Source: Gemmatimonadota bacterium (lineage in GTDB: Bacteria > Gemmatimonadota > Gemmatimonadetes > Longimicrobiales > Gaopeijiaceae). From it: 64,000 nt of DNA. The DNA is taken from contig JAJDYN010000011.1 in assembly GCA_022825135.1 (NCBI GenBank), positions 1 to 64,000 of the forward strand. Direction: 5' to 3'. Of this stretch, positions 47,080-55,504 are shown piece by piece. Made by a program: the position numbers and the translations under genes. The number at the start of each line of letters is the position of its first letter. The first letter of the stretch is position 1. A model generated the notes under the pieces. That model worked only from the letters and a program-made list of their open reading frames with translations, did no database searches and was not told the DNA's origin.

Positions 47080-48690
47080 ATGAAGACGACGCGAATCACG
47101 ATGCGAGGATGGGCCGCGGGGATGCTGCTGGCCTCGGCCGCGGCGCTGGCAGGCGCGGCGCAGACGGCGGCAGCGCAGGGACTCGCCGTCCCCGATCCGG
47201 TGCTCGAGGGCATCTGGGCCGAGGCGATGGACAACTCGCAGATCGAGCCGATGGGGCAGGTGCTGCTGGACGCCATCGGCCCGCGGCTGACCGGCTCGCC
47301 GCACATGGAGCGGGCCCAGGAATGGGCGGTCTCGATGCTGGCCGGCTGGGGCGTGGAGGCCCGCACCGAGGAGTACGGCACCTGGGAGGGATGGGACCGC
47401 GGGGCCAGCCACGTGGACCTGGTGTCGCCGCGGGTGCGCTCGCTGGAGGGGCGCATCCTGGCCTGGAGCCCCGGGACCGGGGGTGAGCCGGTGGAGGGCG
47501 GGGTCGCCGTCCTTCCGGAGATGCGCTCGCCGGCGGACTGGCAGGCGTTTCTGGGCTCGGTGAGCGGCAAATGGGTGATGCTCTCCTTCCCGCAGCCGAC
47601 CTGCCGCGCGGACGAGCAGTGGCGCGAGTTCGCCCAGGAGGGTTCGTACGAGACGATGGCCGAGGCGCGCTCCGGAGCCAACCGGGCCTTCAACCAGAGC
47701 CTGGCCGCCACCGGATCGAGCGACCCGCGCCGCCGCGACCTGCACGCGCAGATCGAGGAGGCGGGCGCGCTCGGCATCGTGACTTCGCTCTGGCCGGGCT
47801 CCTACGGGACCACGCGCGTCTTCAACGCCTACAACCGCGCGACCCCCACCTTCGAGCTGGGGTGCGAGGACTACGGGCTCGTCCATCGCCTGGCCGCCAA
47901 CGGACAGGAGCCGGTGCTGCGGCTGACCGCGGAAGCCGAGAATCTGGGCGAAGTGCCGGTCTCGAACGTCATCGGCACCATCCCGGGGACCGAGCTCCCG
48001 GACGAGTACGTCATGCTCTCGGCCCACTTCGACTCGTGGGAGGGCGGATCGGGCGCCACCGACAACGCCACCGGCTCGCTGCTCATGCTCGAGACCATGC
48101 GCATCCTGTCCGCCGTGTATCCGAACCCGAAGCGCACCATCCTCATCGGGCTCTGGAACGGGGAGGAACAGGGGCTGAACGGCTCGCGCGCCTTCAGCGA
48201 GGACCATCCCGAGGTGGTGGAGGGGCTGCAGGTGCTCTTCAACCAGGACAACGGCACCGGACGGGTGGTGAACATCTCCGCACAGGGGTTCACGGAGGTG
48301 GGATCGTCGCTCGCGCGATGGCTGACGCGGGTTCCGGTCGAGGTCTCCGGTCACGTGAGCCTGAGGCTCCCGGGCAACCCGGGAGGGGGCGGCTCGGACT
48401 ACGCCTCGTTCGTCTGCCACGGCGCGCCCGGCATCAACCTGAGCGCGCTGTCATGGGACTACGGGTCGCACACCTGGCACACCCACCGCGACACCTTCGA
48501 CAAGCTCGTCTTCGACGACCTGAAGAACAACGCGGTGCTGGCGGCCTCGCTGGTCTACCTGGCGTCGGAGGACGATCGGCGGGTGAGCCGCGAACGGCGC
48601 GAGCTGATCATGGGACTGGGGGGAACCGGCGGGCGCTGGCCGGAATGCACGCCAGCGGTGCGGAGTTCGCGGGCAAGCCAGCGGATGTAG
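47080..48690 (+). CDS. Secreted M28-family zinc peptidase
   Basis: About 536 aa with a signal peptide ending in AAAQ. The catalytic core has H and D in LSAHFDSWEGGSGATDNATG, the EE pair in LWNGEEQGLNG, D in FNQDNGTG, and H in SHTWHTHRDTFDKLV. A PA-like insert lies before it (GGVAVLPEMRSPADWQ). Probably an aminopeptidase or carboxypeptidase of the periplasm. GGAAGGA precedes the ATG at 47080. Confidence 0.87.
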   Translation: MKTTRITMRGWAAGMLLASAAALAGAAQTAAAQGLAVPDPVLEGIWAEAMDNSQIEPMGQVLLDAIGPRLTGSPHMERAQEWAVSMLAGWGVEARTEEYGTWEGWDRGASHVDLVSPRVRSLEGRILAWSPGTGGEPVEGGVAVLPEMRSPADWQAFLGSVSGKWVMLSFPQPTCRADEQWREFAQEGSYETMAEARSGANRAFNQSLAATGSSDPRRRDLHAQIEEAGALGIVTSLWPGSYGTTRVFNAYNRATPTFELGCEDYGLVHRLAANGQEPVLRLTAEAENLGEVPVSNVIGTIPGTELPDEYVMLSAHFDSWEGGSGATDNATGSLLMLETMRILSAVYPNPKRTILIGLWNGEEQGLNGSRAFSEDHPEVVEGLQVLFNQDNGTGRVVNISAQGFTEVGSSLARWLTRVPVEVSGHVSLRLPGNPGGGGSDYASFVCHGAPGINLSALSWDYGSHTWHTHRDTFDKLVFDDLKNNAVLAASLVYLASEDDRRVSRERRELIMGLGGTGGRWPECTPAVRSSRASQRM

Positions 48691-48779
48691 CAGAGAAGGG
48701 CCAGAGAGCTGGCCGCAAGACGGTTGGCCGATCGAACCAGGGTGCGTCTTGCGGTTTGCTGATCGAACGGGAGATCGTC

Positions 48780-49994
48780 TTACGACGTGTCTCCTCCCCC
48801 CACCCAGCGGTCGACCACCACCGACGTGGTGATCTGCCCCCACAGGTTGGTCACCGTGCGGAACATGTCGGGTATGCGGTCGATGCCGAGCAGGATGCCC
48901 AGCCCGCCGAGGGGCACCCCTGCCACGTCCAGGGCGGGCGCCATGGTGAAGATGCTCGCCGAGGGCACCGGCGCGATGGTGAGCGCGACCAGGAAGACCG
49001 CGAGCACCGCCCCGCCGGCCGCGGCGAGCGGGAAGGGCACCTCGAACAGGTGGGCCAGGAAGACCACCGCGGCCCCCTGGAAGAGCGCGCTGCCGGGCCG
49101 GTAGAGCGACGCGCCCAGCGGCAGCACCAGGTCGGCGACGTTGGCCGACACGCCCAGCTTCCCGCTCGCCTCCTGGAGCGACGCCGGGAGGGCGGCCACC
49201 GTGCTGGTGCTCGCGAAGGCGATGGAGGTGGCCCCGAACACCCCGGTCACGAAGCGCCCCGGGCCGATGCCGCCCACCCAGCGCAGCAGCACCAGGAACA
49301 CCCCGCCGGTGAACAGGACGAGCCCCGCGAGCACGGCCGCGACGAAGATCGCCAGGCTCTGCACCAGGTCCCACCCGAGCTGCGCCGTCACCGGGGCGGC
49401 CAGCCCGAACACCCCCACCGGCGCGCACCAGAGCACCCACCAGACCAGCTTGACCAGGGTCGCGGAGACCGCCTCGGCGAAGGCGAGCAGCTGCTCCTTG
49501 TGCTTGCCGCCGAGCGCCGCCGCGGCCGCGCCGAAGAGCGCCGTGAACACGATCAGCGGGAGCAGGCTTCCCGCCGAGGCGGCCGCGAAGGGGTTGGGCG
49601 GCACCAGGGTAACCAGGAAGTCGACCACGCCGGGGATTTCGGGGGCCGCCTGTTCGCCCGCCGCCGGCATCGCGATGTCGGGCGCGAAACGCAGGAAGAA
49701 GGCCATGCTGGCCATCCCCAGCACGATCGCCGGCGGGGTGGTGATCCAGTAGAAGCCAAGGGTGGTGCCGCCCAGCCGCCCCAGCTTGCGCAGGTCGCCG
49801 AGGCGGGCCACCCCGATGAAGATCACCGCCATCACCAGCGGGATCACCACCATGCGGATCGCGTTCATGAAGACGGTGCCGATGGGGGCGGACCCGACCG
49901 CCACGGCCATCAACGCGTCCGACCCGGTGGCGGCGGCGAGCAGCCCGACCGCGAAGCCCAGCACGAGCCCCGCGGCGATGAGGATGTGCAGCAT
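48780..49994 (-). CDS. Dicarboxylate/amino acid:cation symporter (DAACS family)
   Basis: 404 aa with eight helices and two re-entrant loops. FMNAIRMVVIPLVMAVIFIGVARLGDLRKLGRLGG is the conserved N-terminal helix pair, FASTSTVAALPASLQ is the serine-rich hairpin, and LPLGASLYRPGSALFQG carries the substrate/cation-binding segment. It imports glutamate, aspartate or C4-dicarboxylates with Na+ or H+. The second re-entrant loop has SASIFTMAPAL. Confidence 0.88.
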   Translation of the reverse strand: MLHILIAAGLVLGFAVGLLAAATGSDALMAVAVGSAPIGTVFMNAIRMVVIPLVMAVIFIGVARLGDLRKLGRLGGTTLGFYWITTPPAIVLGMASMAFFLRFAPDIAMPAAGEQAAPEIPGVVDFLVTLVPPNPFAAASAGSLLPLIVFTALFGAAAAALGGKHKEQLLAFAEAVSATLVKLVWWVLWCAPVGVFGLAAPVTAQLGWDLVQSLAIFVAAVLAGLVLFTGGVFLVLLRWVGGIGPGRFVTGVFGATSIAFASTSTVAALPASLQEASGKLGVSANVADLVLPLGASLYRPGSALFQGAAVVFLAHLFEVPFPLAAAGGAVLAVFLVALTIAPVPSASIFTMAPALDVAGVPLGGLGILLGIDRIPDMFRTVTNLWGQITTSVVVDRWVGGGDTS

Positions 49995-50076
49995 GGGGAT
50001 ACTCTACACGCGGACCAGCGGTGGAGCGAGGGAAGGGTCGGGGCGAGCGCCCCGCCACGCCGTTATGACTACCGCA

Positions 50077-50835
50077 CTAGCGGATCACCGTGGGCTCGAG
50101 TCGCACGCTCGCGGCGTACTCCATGAAGTGGTGGGTATAGGCCCGAATGTGCGTTCCCCCTCCGAAGATCTCGAGCATGTACAACTGGTTGGTCGGAATG
50201 TCCTCCAGTTGAAACCAGCCCCCGAGCATGAGGATCTCGTCGAGATACACCACGGGTTCGACCGCGCCGTACACCTTGCCGCGGTAGTAGACGCACGTGG
50301 TCCCGGCGCACGGGGTCGTCACGACACCTGCCTGCAGGTCCACGAACTCGGCGGCCGACCAGTAGCCGCTGCGCACAAGGTCCTCCCGGTCAAAGGTGCG
50401 GACGGCGGTATCAACCCCCCGCCGCCGGCGTTCGAACCGGTCGGCTACGATCTCCAGCCCTTCGAGCAGAATCGGATCGGGCTGCATCCGAAGGGCGACC
50501 CGATCCCACGGCGCGGCGGCCTCGACCCGGGATTCCAGCGTGGCATATCCGAGCCGCTCCACGGTAATCAGGTGGGTTCCGGCCTCGATCCCGCACAGCG
50601 CGAACCAGCCATTGTCCGTAGTCAGCGATGCCCAATCCGACCCTTCCGCCGAAACATGGGCACCGCTCAGCGGCATCTCGGTGCCGGCATCGACTACAAC
50701 CCCGAGGATCCGGGCCTGGTCGTCCACGCATTCGGGCATCTCCTGCTGTGCGCCGGCCGGAGAAACGAGGCTCAGGGCCACGATGCCGATACCCACTGCC
50801 TGGACCACCACTGAACACCGGAGCGATTCGTACAT
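50077..50835 (-). CDS. Carboxypeptidase-regulatory-like plus TonB-plug-like protein without barrel
   Basis: About 252 aa with a signal peptide (LSLVSPAGAQ). A CarboxypepD_reg/SusD-type beta-sandwich (ILGVVVDAGTEMPLSGAHVS, GWFALCGIEAGTHLITVERLGYATLE) is followed by a plug-like segment (DTAVRTFDREDLVRSG, VVYLDEILMLGG and DIPTNQLYMLEIFGGG). It stops where the beta-barrel should begin, so it is either a truncated receptor or the plug-only form common in this phylum. AGGAAA precedes the ATG. Confidence 0.7.
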   Translation of the reverse strand: MYESLRCSVVVQAVGIGIVALSLVSPAGAQQEMPECVDDQARILGVVVDAGTEMPLSGAHVSAEGSDWASLTTDNGWFALCGIEAGTHLITVERLGYATLESRVEAAAPWDRVALRMQPDPILLEGLEIVADRFERRRRGVDTAVRTFDREDLVRSGYWSAAEFVDLQAGVVTTPCAGTTCVYYRGKVYGAVEPVVYLDEILMLGGWFQLEDIPTNQLYMLEIFGGGTHIRAYTHHFMEYAASVRLEPTVIR

Positions 50836-50972
50836 CGAGCAGTTTCCTGCGACAGGGAACGTTGACGGCCCAGGGTCGGACGATACCCCGGTTCGCGTCC
50901 GGCGGATCCCCTCCTGAGGCACCGCCGCCATCAGCGGCCTACCTTCCTCCATCCCCAACCCGGAGACCTCCC

Positions 50973-51383
50973 GTGAACGACCCCTACCTCCTCGCGATCG
51001 CCATCCTGGGCGGCCTTCTCGCCCTCACCGCCCTCGTCCTCGCCATCGTGCTGCGGCGCTACACCCGGTTGCGGCTGAAGCTGCCGGCCAGGCTGCGGGA
51101 GGCGCGCGAGGACGCGGTGTCGCGCAGCACGGCGGTCACGCGCGGGCAGGCGTTCGAGCACCTGGCCCCCTTCATGGACGACTTCGGATACCATCCCCGG
51201 GACGCCCGTTTTCTCGGCAGCCCCATCGACTTCGTCGTCTTCGACGGCCTCGGCGAGACAGATGTGCGCGAGATCGTCTTCGTGGAGGTCAAGACAGGCC
51301 GGTCCCGGCTGAGCTCGCGTGAGCGGGCGGTGCGGAACGCCGTGCTCGAAGGGCGGGTGAGGTGGCGGGAGCTTCGGGGCTGA
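50973..51383 (+). CDS. Anchored Holliday-junction-resolvase-like nuclease-fold protein
   Basis: 136 aa. One N-terminal helix (LLAIAILGGLLALTALVLAIVL) anchors a domain with RGQAFEHLAPFMDDFGYHPRDARFLGSPIDFVVFDGL and IVFVEVKTGRSRLSSRERAVRNAV. The D in the PIDF strand and the E-x-K in VEVKTG are the classical restriction-endonuclease-fold catalytic residues. Annotated in many genomes as HJR-like; real activity unknown. The start is a GTG with CGGAGA. It is followed 13 bp on by the permease gene. Confidence 0.78.
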   Translation: MNDPYLLAIAILGGLLALTALVLAIVLRRYTRLRLKLPARLREAREDAVSRSTAVTRGQAFEHLAPFMDDFGYHPRDARFLGSPIDFVVFDGLGETDVREIVFVEVKTGRSRLSSRERAVRNAVLEGRVRWRELRG

Positions 51384-51396
51384 CTAAGATACTGGC

Positions 51397-53175
51397 ATGA
51401 CATACGAAATCGTTTTCGTGCTTGTGGTTGCGGCGGCGGCCCTGGTGCTCTTCGCCATGGACCGCATCCGGCTCGATCAGCTCTCCATGTCGGTACCCGT
51501 GGTGCTCCTGCTGGGCGGAATCATCGGGCCGCTGGAAGCGCTCTCCGGCCTCTCCAGCGAGGCCACCGTAACCGTGGCGGCGATGCTGGTGCTGGGGCTG
51601 GGGCTGCGCAAGACGGGGCTGGTGGCGGCGATCGGCATCTGGGCGCGCACCGCGCCGCTGGGCGGAAAGACCCTGCGCATGTTCATCCTCTGCCTGCTGG
51701 TGGCCTTCCTTTCGCCGTTCCTGAACAACACCGCGGTGGTGATCGTGTTCATCCCGGTGTTCGCGGCGCTCGCCGATCAGGCCGATGAGCCGGTCTCGCT
51801 GTACCTGATGCCGCTTTCCTTCGTGGCCATCATGGGGGGGACGGTCACCCTCATCGGCACCGCCACCAACCTGGTCGTGCACGGGGAGGCGGTCGCGCGC
51901 GGGTACGACGACCTGACCATGTTCTCCATCGCGCCGGTGGGGCTGATCTGCCTGGCGGTGGGGATGCTCTACCTCTTCACCATCGGACGCCACCAGATGC
52001 CCCGGCGGGAGCGGCCGCCGGATCTGTCGAGCCGCTACGGGGTGCGCCGGTTCACGACCGAGCTGCGGGTGGGACGGGACTCGCCCGCAGCCGGGCGCAC
52101 GCTGGCCGACCTGCGCTGGGGTGAGCGCTTCGATGTCGTGGTCGTGGGAATCGAACGGGATGGAAGGGTCATCTCGCTCCCCGCGGGCGAGCGCGTGATC
52201 GAGGCGGGAGACAGGCTCTACGCCCAGGGCGCGGCCGACAACCTGCTGCGACTCGCCCAGGCGCAGCGGCTGGACACGCCCGAGGGGAAAGCGCCGCAGG
52301 AGGCTAGCGAGACCCTGGTCGGGGGGCGCATGGTCGAGGTCATCATGGGGCCGGGTTCGGCGCTGGTGGGGCGGACGCTGAAGGACCTCTCCTTCGCCCA
52401 GCGCTACGACGTGACCGTGCTCGGGGTCCAGAGCCACGGCGCCGCGGTCACAGACCGGATCGCGCAGATGGAGTTCTCGGTGGGCGACATCCTCCTGGTG
52501 CGCGGGGAGGCGGGCGCGCTCGACCGCCTGGCCGACGAACCCGGCTTCATCCTGATGGCCGAGGTGGACCACCCGGTGGGCAGCCGCCCGCGCGCCGCCT
52601 TCGCGGCCGCCATCATGGCCGCAGTGGTGCTGGCCGCGAGCGTAGGCCTCTTCCCCATCTCCACGTCGGCAATGGCGGGGGTGGCGCTCATGGTGTTCAC
52701 CGGGTGCGTTCGCGTCGACGAGATCTACGCGGAACTGGACTGGCTGGTTGTGTTCGTGATGGCCGGGCTCATCCCGCTGGGGCTGGCGATGGAATCGACG
52801 GGCGCGGCCGCCTGGATCGCCTCGGGGGTGGTGGGCGCGACCTCCGGGCTCGGCGAGACCGGGATGATCGCGGCGTTCTACCTGCTGACGGCGGTCATGA
52901 CTGCCGTGGTGGCGAACACCGCCACGGCCGTGATGCTCACCCCGGTCGCCATCCTGGTGGCTCAGGACGCCGGACTGAACCCGTACGCCCTGCTGGTGAC
53001 GGTCATGTTCGGGGCCTCGGCCTCCTTCGTCACCCCGTTCGGCTACAAGACGAACGTCATGATCTACTCGCCGGGCGGATACCGCTTCATGGACTTCGTG
53101 AAGGTGGGCGGGCCGCTCAACCTGCTGCTGGCGATCGTGGCCTCGATCTGCATCCCCTTCTTCTGGCCGAGCTGA
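51397..53175 (+). CDS. SLC13/ArsB-type permease with two RCK_C domains
   Basis: 592 aa. Helices flank the re-entrant NNTAVVIVFIPVFAAL and IGTATNLVVHG motifs of the divalent-anion/Na+ symporter family, mirrored in the second half by ANTATAVMLTPVAI and PFGYKTNVMIYSPGGY. Between them lie two TrkA-C-like domains (from about 215 to 370: RTLADLRWGERFDVVVVGIERDGR and RTLKDLSFAQRYDVTVLGVQ), probable ligand-gating regulators. Transported anion unknown (sulfate, dicarboxylate or similar). Confidence 0.87.
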   Translation: MTYEIVFVLVVAAAALVLFAMDRIRLDQLSMSVPVVLLLGGIIGPLEALSGLSSEATVTVAAMLVLGLGLRKTGLVAAIGIWARTAPLGGKTLRMFILCLLVAFLSPFLNNTAVVIVFIPVFAALADQADEPVSLYLMPLSFVAIMGGTVTLIGTATNLVVHGEAVARGYDDLTMFSIAPVGLICLAVGMLYLFTIGRHQMPRRERPPDLSSRYGVRRFTTELRVGRDSPAAGRTLADLRWGERFDVVVVGIERDGRVISLPAGERVIEAGDRLYAQGAADNLLRLAQAQRLDTPEGKAPQEASETLVGGRMVEVIMGPGSALVGRTLKDLSFAQRYDVTVLGVQSHGAAVTDRIAQMEFSVGDILLVRGEAGALDRLADEPGFILMAEVDHPVGSRPRAAFAAAIMAAVVLAASVGLFPISTSAMAGVALMVFTGCVRVDEIYAELDWLVVFVMAGLIPLGLAMESTGAAAWIASGVVGATSGLGETGMIAAFYLLTAVMTAVVANTATAVMLTPVAILVAQDAGLNPYALLVTVMFGASASFVTPFGYKTNVMIYSPGGYRFMDFVKVGGPLNLLLAIVASICIPFFWPS

Positions 53176-53323
53176 AGACTCATTCTCCCGCACGGGCAGG
53201 GCAGCCCCACTCGGGCAACCTCCTCATCAACGGGCGAGTCACATCGTTACCGGGCGCGCGTGAGGCATTCGGCTTGGTCGCGGGCCTCGTGCGAGCATCC
53301 TTCCCGAGGACGAGCGACATGCA

Positions 53324-54232
53324 GTGACGCCACGGAAACCGGATCGCGCGGGAGCTACCCGCGCCTCGCGCACCTGGCCGCCCGCAACGGCAGATGCCCG
53401 GCGCAGGGAAAGCCGCCGGATCCTCGTGGCCTCCATGGCGGCCTCCATCGCGATCCATGCGCTGGTCTTCCCCCTCGGGATCGCCCCACCCGCAGCAACC
53501 AGCCCGAATGCAGGGACGGCCCCCGACCTCCCCGGCTCCCGCACGCCATTCAACGCACCCGCGGGCATCCGGATCACAAGAATCGTGGCCGGCGCGCCGG
53601 CCACGCAGCCCGAATCGCCCGACACGCCGGCCGAGCCGGCGGCGGCGGATCCAACCGAACCCGAGATGGAAGACGCGCCGGCAACCGAGCCCGATGATCC
53701 GCGGCCGGCACCCGACGTCGAGGCGCGAGTACCGTCGCCCACGGGCGGACCTGTGCTCCCGCGAGCCTCGGGATCGACACCCGCCGCCCGGTTCAAGCCC
53801 CGGTTCACGAACCCCGCGCTTTGGCGGCGAATCGGGGACATCCGTGCCGATTCGGAGCCGCCGAGCGTTAATCGCCTGCGCGGCCGCGTGGACGCTGAAG
53901 GAGCGCGATACGCGCCGAGCGACACCTGGGCGTTCGACACGTGGGCGACTCAAGACGCCGCCGGACGGCGCTGGGGTGCCGCGCCGGGCGTGATCTACCT
54001 CGGCCGGTTCAGCATACAGACCTGCCAGGGGCGCTTCGATGCGTCAAACTGCGGGTTCGGTGTGCCCGGCTGGCGGCGAATGGAATACCAGCGCTTCCTT
54101 CAAGCCGCAATGGAAATCGAGGAACAACATCGATGGGGAGACATCCTGGAACGCGGTAAGGCGATCCGTGAGCGGGGCGCGGGACGCCATCCGAAAGCAG
54201 ACTCCATCCCCGATATTCGCGACGGTGATTGA
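53324..54232 (+). CDS. TonB-like N-terminal anchor protein with Pro-rich linker
   Basis: About 302 aa. SRRILVASMAASIAIHALVFPLG is a typical TonB/energy-transducer N-terminal helix, followed by a long Pro/Ala/Glu linker and a C-terminal domain with TWAFDTWATQDAAGRRWGAAPGVIYLGRF and a cysteine pair (IQTCQGRFDASNCGFG). The C-terminus does not look like the TonB_C fold, so another role is possible. The start is a GTG with GAGGA upstream. Confidence 0.55.
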   Translation: MTPRKPDRAGATRASRTWPPATADARRRESRRILVASMAASIAIHALVFPLGIAPPAATSPNAGTAPDLPGSRTPFNAPAGIRITRIVAGAPATQPESPDTPAEPAAADPTEPEMEDAPATEPDDPRPAPDVEARVPSPTGGPVLPRASGSTPAARFKPRFTNPALWRRIGDIRADSEPPSVNRLRGRVDAEGARYAPSDTWAFDTWATQDAAGRRWGAAPGVIYLGRFSIQTCQGRFDASNCGFGVPGWRRMEYQRFLQAAMEIEEQHRWGDILERGKAIRERGAGRHPKADSIPDIRDGD

Positions 54233-54338
54233 CAACGGACCAGCCAGCCGGCACCGTCCGCCAACTACCCCGGAAACGTCGGATGAGCGGTTACGTATGG
54301 TCCGGACATGTCGTCGGTAGCCCCAACGAGGAGACTGA

Positions 54339-54503
54339 ATGTCTGAGGAACGAGGCGTGACGTGGGTGGTGGTTGCGAGGACGTTCGTGACCGTCGGGAT
54401 CCTGCTGGCCCTCTGGCTGCAGACCCTCGCGAACGGACGAGCGATCGAGGATTTGCGGGTGGAGCTGAACGAGGCGTTGGCGCAGGTGGAGGCGCCGGAG
54501 TAG
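54339..54503 (+). CDS. Small one-helix membrane protein with C-terminal coiled coil
   Basis: 54 aa, MSEERGVTWVVVARTF, then a hydrophobic stretch to LALWLQTL, and an acidic heptad-like tail (IEDLRVELNEALAQVEAPE). GAGGAG sits seven bases before the ATG. The amphipathic tail suggests oligomerisation or binding to a partner. No family recognised. The 23-bp repeat array begins 51 bp after its stop. Confidence 0.55.
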   Translation: MSEERGVTWVVVARTFVTVGILLALWLQTLANGRAIEDLRVELNEALAQVEAPE

Positions 54504-54553
54504 GGCTGGGAACGATACCTGCCAAGGCCCCAGCGCCCTCAGATAGACTCAGC

Positions 54554-54668
54554 GGCAGATTTGGCAGGAATACAACGTCAGAAATGGCGCGATATCACCG
54601 ACAGAAATGGCATACTGTCGACGACAGAAAGGGCCCCTTGTCAGCGTCAGAAATGGCGAACACCGGAC
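54554..54668. repeat. Five-unit array with exact 23-bp period
   Basis: Units start at 54554, 54577, 54600, 54623 and 54646, each opening with a 12-mer close to G(T/A)CAGAAATGGC, followed by 11 unrelated bases. The first unit is the most diverged (9 of 12). The reverse complement shares CATTTCT with the direct repeats at 91-130. The array runs straight into a palindrome at 54669. It may be a solo IS end with transposase-binding iterons or an unknown protein-binding array. Confidence 0.85.
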
Positions 54669-54692
54669 GGCGGGTTTCAGCTGAAACCCGCC
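54669..54692. terminator. 24-bp perfect palindrome between convergent genes
   Basis: A perfect palindrome with centre GTTTCAGCTGAAAC extends to GGCGGG/CCCGCC at both sides, giving a 12-bp arm with no loop. It lies between the small plus-strand protein and the minus-strand HD gene and could act as a bidirectional terminator, though no T-run follows. The same 14-bp centre occurs inside galK. Confidence 0.6.
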
Positions 54693-54720
54693 CGGCCTCC
54701 TCGACCCCCGGGCACTCCGC

Positions 54721-55317
54721 TCAGGAACCCTCCCTCGGCGCCAGGCTGAACGGCTCGCGGGCGAACACCCGGCGCACCATCGGCTCGAAGAACTCGAGCG
54801 GCAGTGACTCGTAGTCGGGGTCGAACGCGCACTGGTCCCAGCGGTGACAGAAGTCCACGGCGTCCTGATACCAGGGATGGTCGCGGTACCTGTCGCGTGC
54901 GTTGCGGTCGCCGCCGACGTGGTGGGCGTAGTAGTAGTACTGGAACAGGCCGTGGTGTCGGACGATCCAGTGGGTTCGCTCGGTCACGTAGGGGCGCAGC
55001 AGCAGCGCGGACAGTTCGCCGTGGCTGTGCGGGGCCAGCAGGTCGTCGATGTCGTGCAGGAGCGCCGCCACCACCATCTCCTCTTCCGCGCCGTCGCGGT
55101 GGGCGCGGGTCGCGGTCTGCAGAGAGTGCTCCAGCCGGTCGACCTGGTAACCGGCGAGCGAACCGGCCAGCTCGCGGAGGTGTGCCAGCACCCGGTCGGC
55201 GGTGCCGGCGGCGAACTCCTCCTCGAGGCGCGCGAGCAGCTCGTAGTCCTCGCGGGTGCCGTCCGCCATGCGGGTGAAGCTCACCACGGGGCCGCCCGGT
55301 TTTGCCATATCGTCCAT
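54721..55317 (-). CDS. HD-domain putative mixed-valent di-iron oxygenase (PhnZ/TmpB-like)
   Basis: 198 aa. H64 in DRLEHSLQTATRA, H88-D89 in AALLHDIDDLLAPHSHGE, candidate ligands H116, H121/H122 and H132/H133 (RTHWIVRHHGLFQYYYYAHH), and D161 in CHRWDQCAFDPDY form a multi-His/Asp HD site. The 24-residue spacing from the first His to the HD pair equals that recalled for PhnZ (H34, H58-D59). PhnZ/TmpB oxidatively cleave hydroxy-phosphonates, while the wider family includes MIOX-like oxygenases. The Tyr/Glu gating pair of PhnZ is not obvious here. It is divergent from a 2OG oxygenase. GGGAG lies upstream. Confidence 0.75.
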   Translation of the reverse strand: MDDMAKPGGPVVSFTRMADGTREDYELLARLEEEFAAGTADRVLAHLRELAGSLAGYQVDRLEHSLQTATRAHRDGAEEEMVVAALLHDIDDLLAPHSHGELSALLLRPYVTERTHWIVRHHGLFQYYYYAHHVGGDRNARDRYRDHPWYQDAVDFCHRWDQCAFDPDYESLPLEFFEPMVRRVFAREPFSLAPREGS

Positions 55318-55504
55318 TGCGCGTCACTCCCGCGATGAGGGCTCCTGGCACGCAGCGTGCGCCGAAGCGGAGAGATGTGTCAAGCAGGCGCCGGGCATCC
55401 CCCTCGGCCTCGGTGCTTGACTGGCGCAGCATCGGCGCACTCTGATAATCGATGGTGGCCGGGTGTGCTCCGCCCCGCTCGCGACGGACCTGAGGAGGTC
55501 GACC

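Noticed and set aside
47571..50126. 851-codon plus-strand open frame spanning the M28 end and DAACS gene
   Set aside because: It is the out-of-frame or antisense reading of two well-supported genes and shows only Arg/Glu/His-rich low-complexity sequence.
54554..54668. CRISPR array
   Set aside because: The repeats are only about 12 bp with 11-bp gaps, partly diverged, and no cas genes are near.
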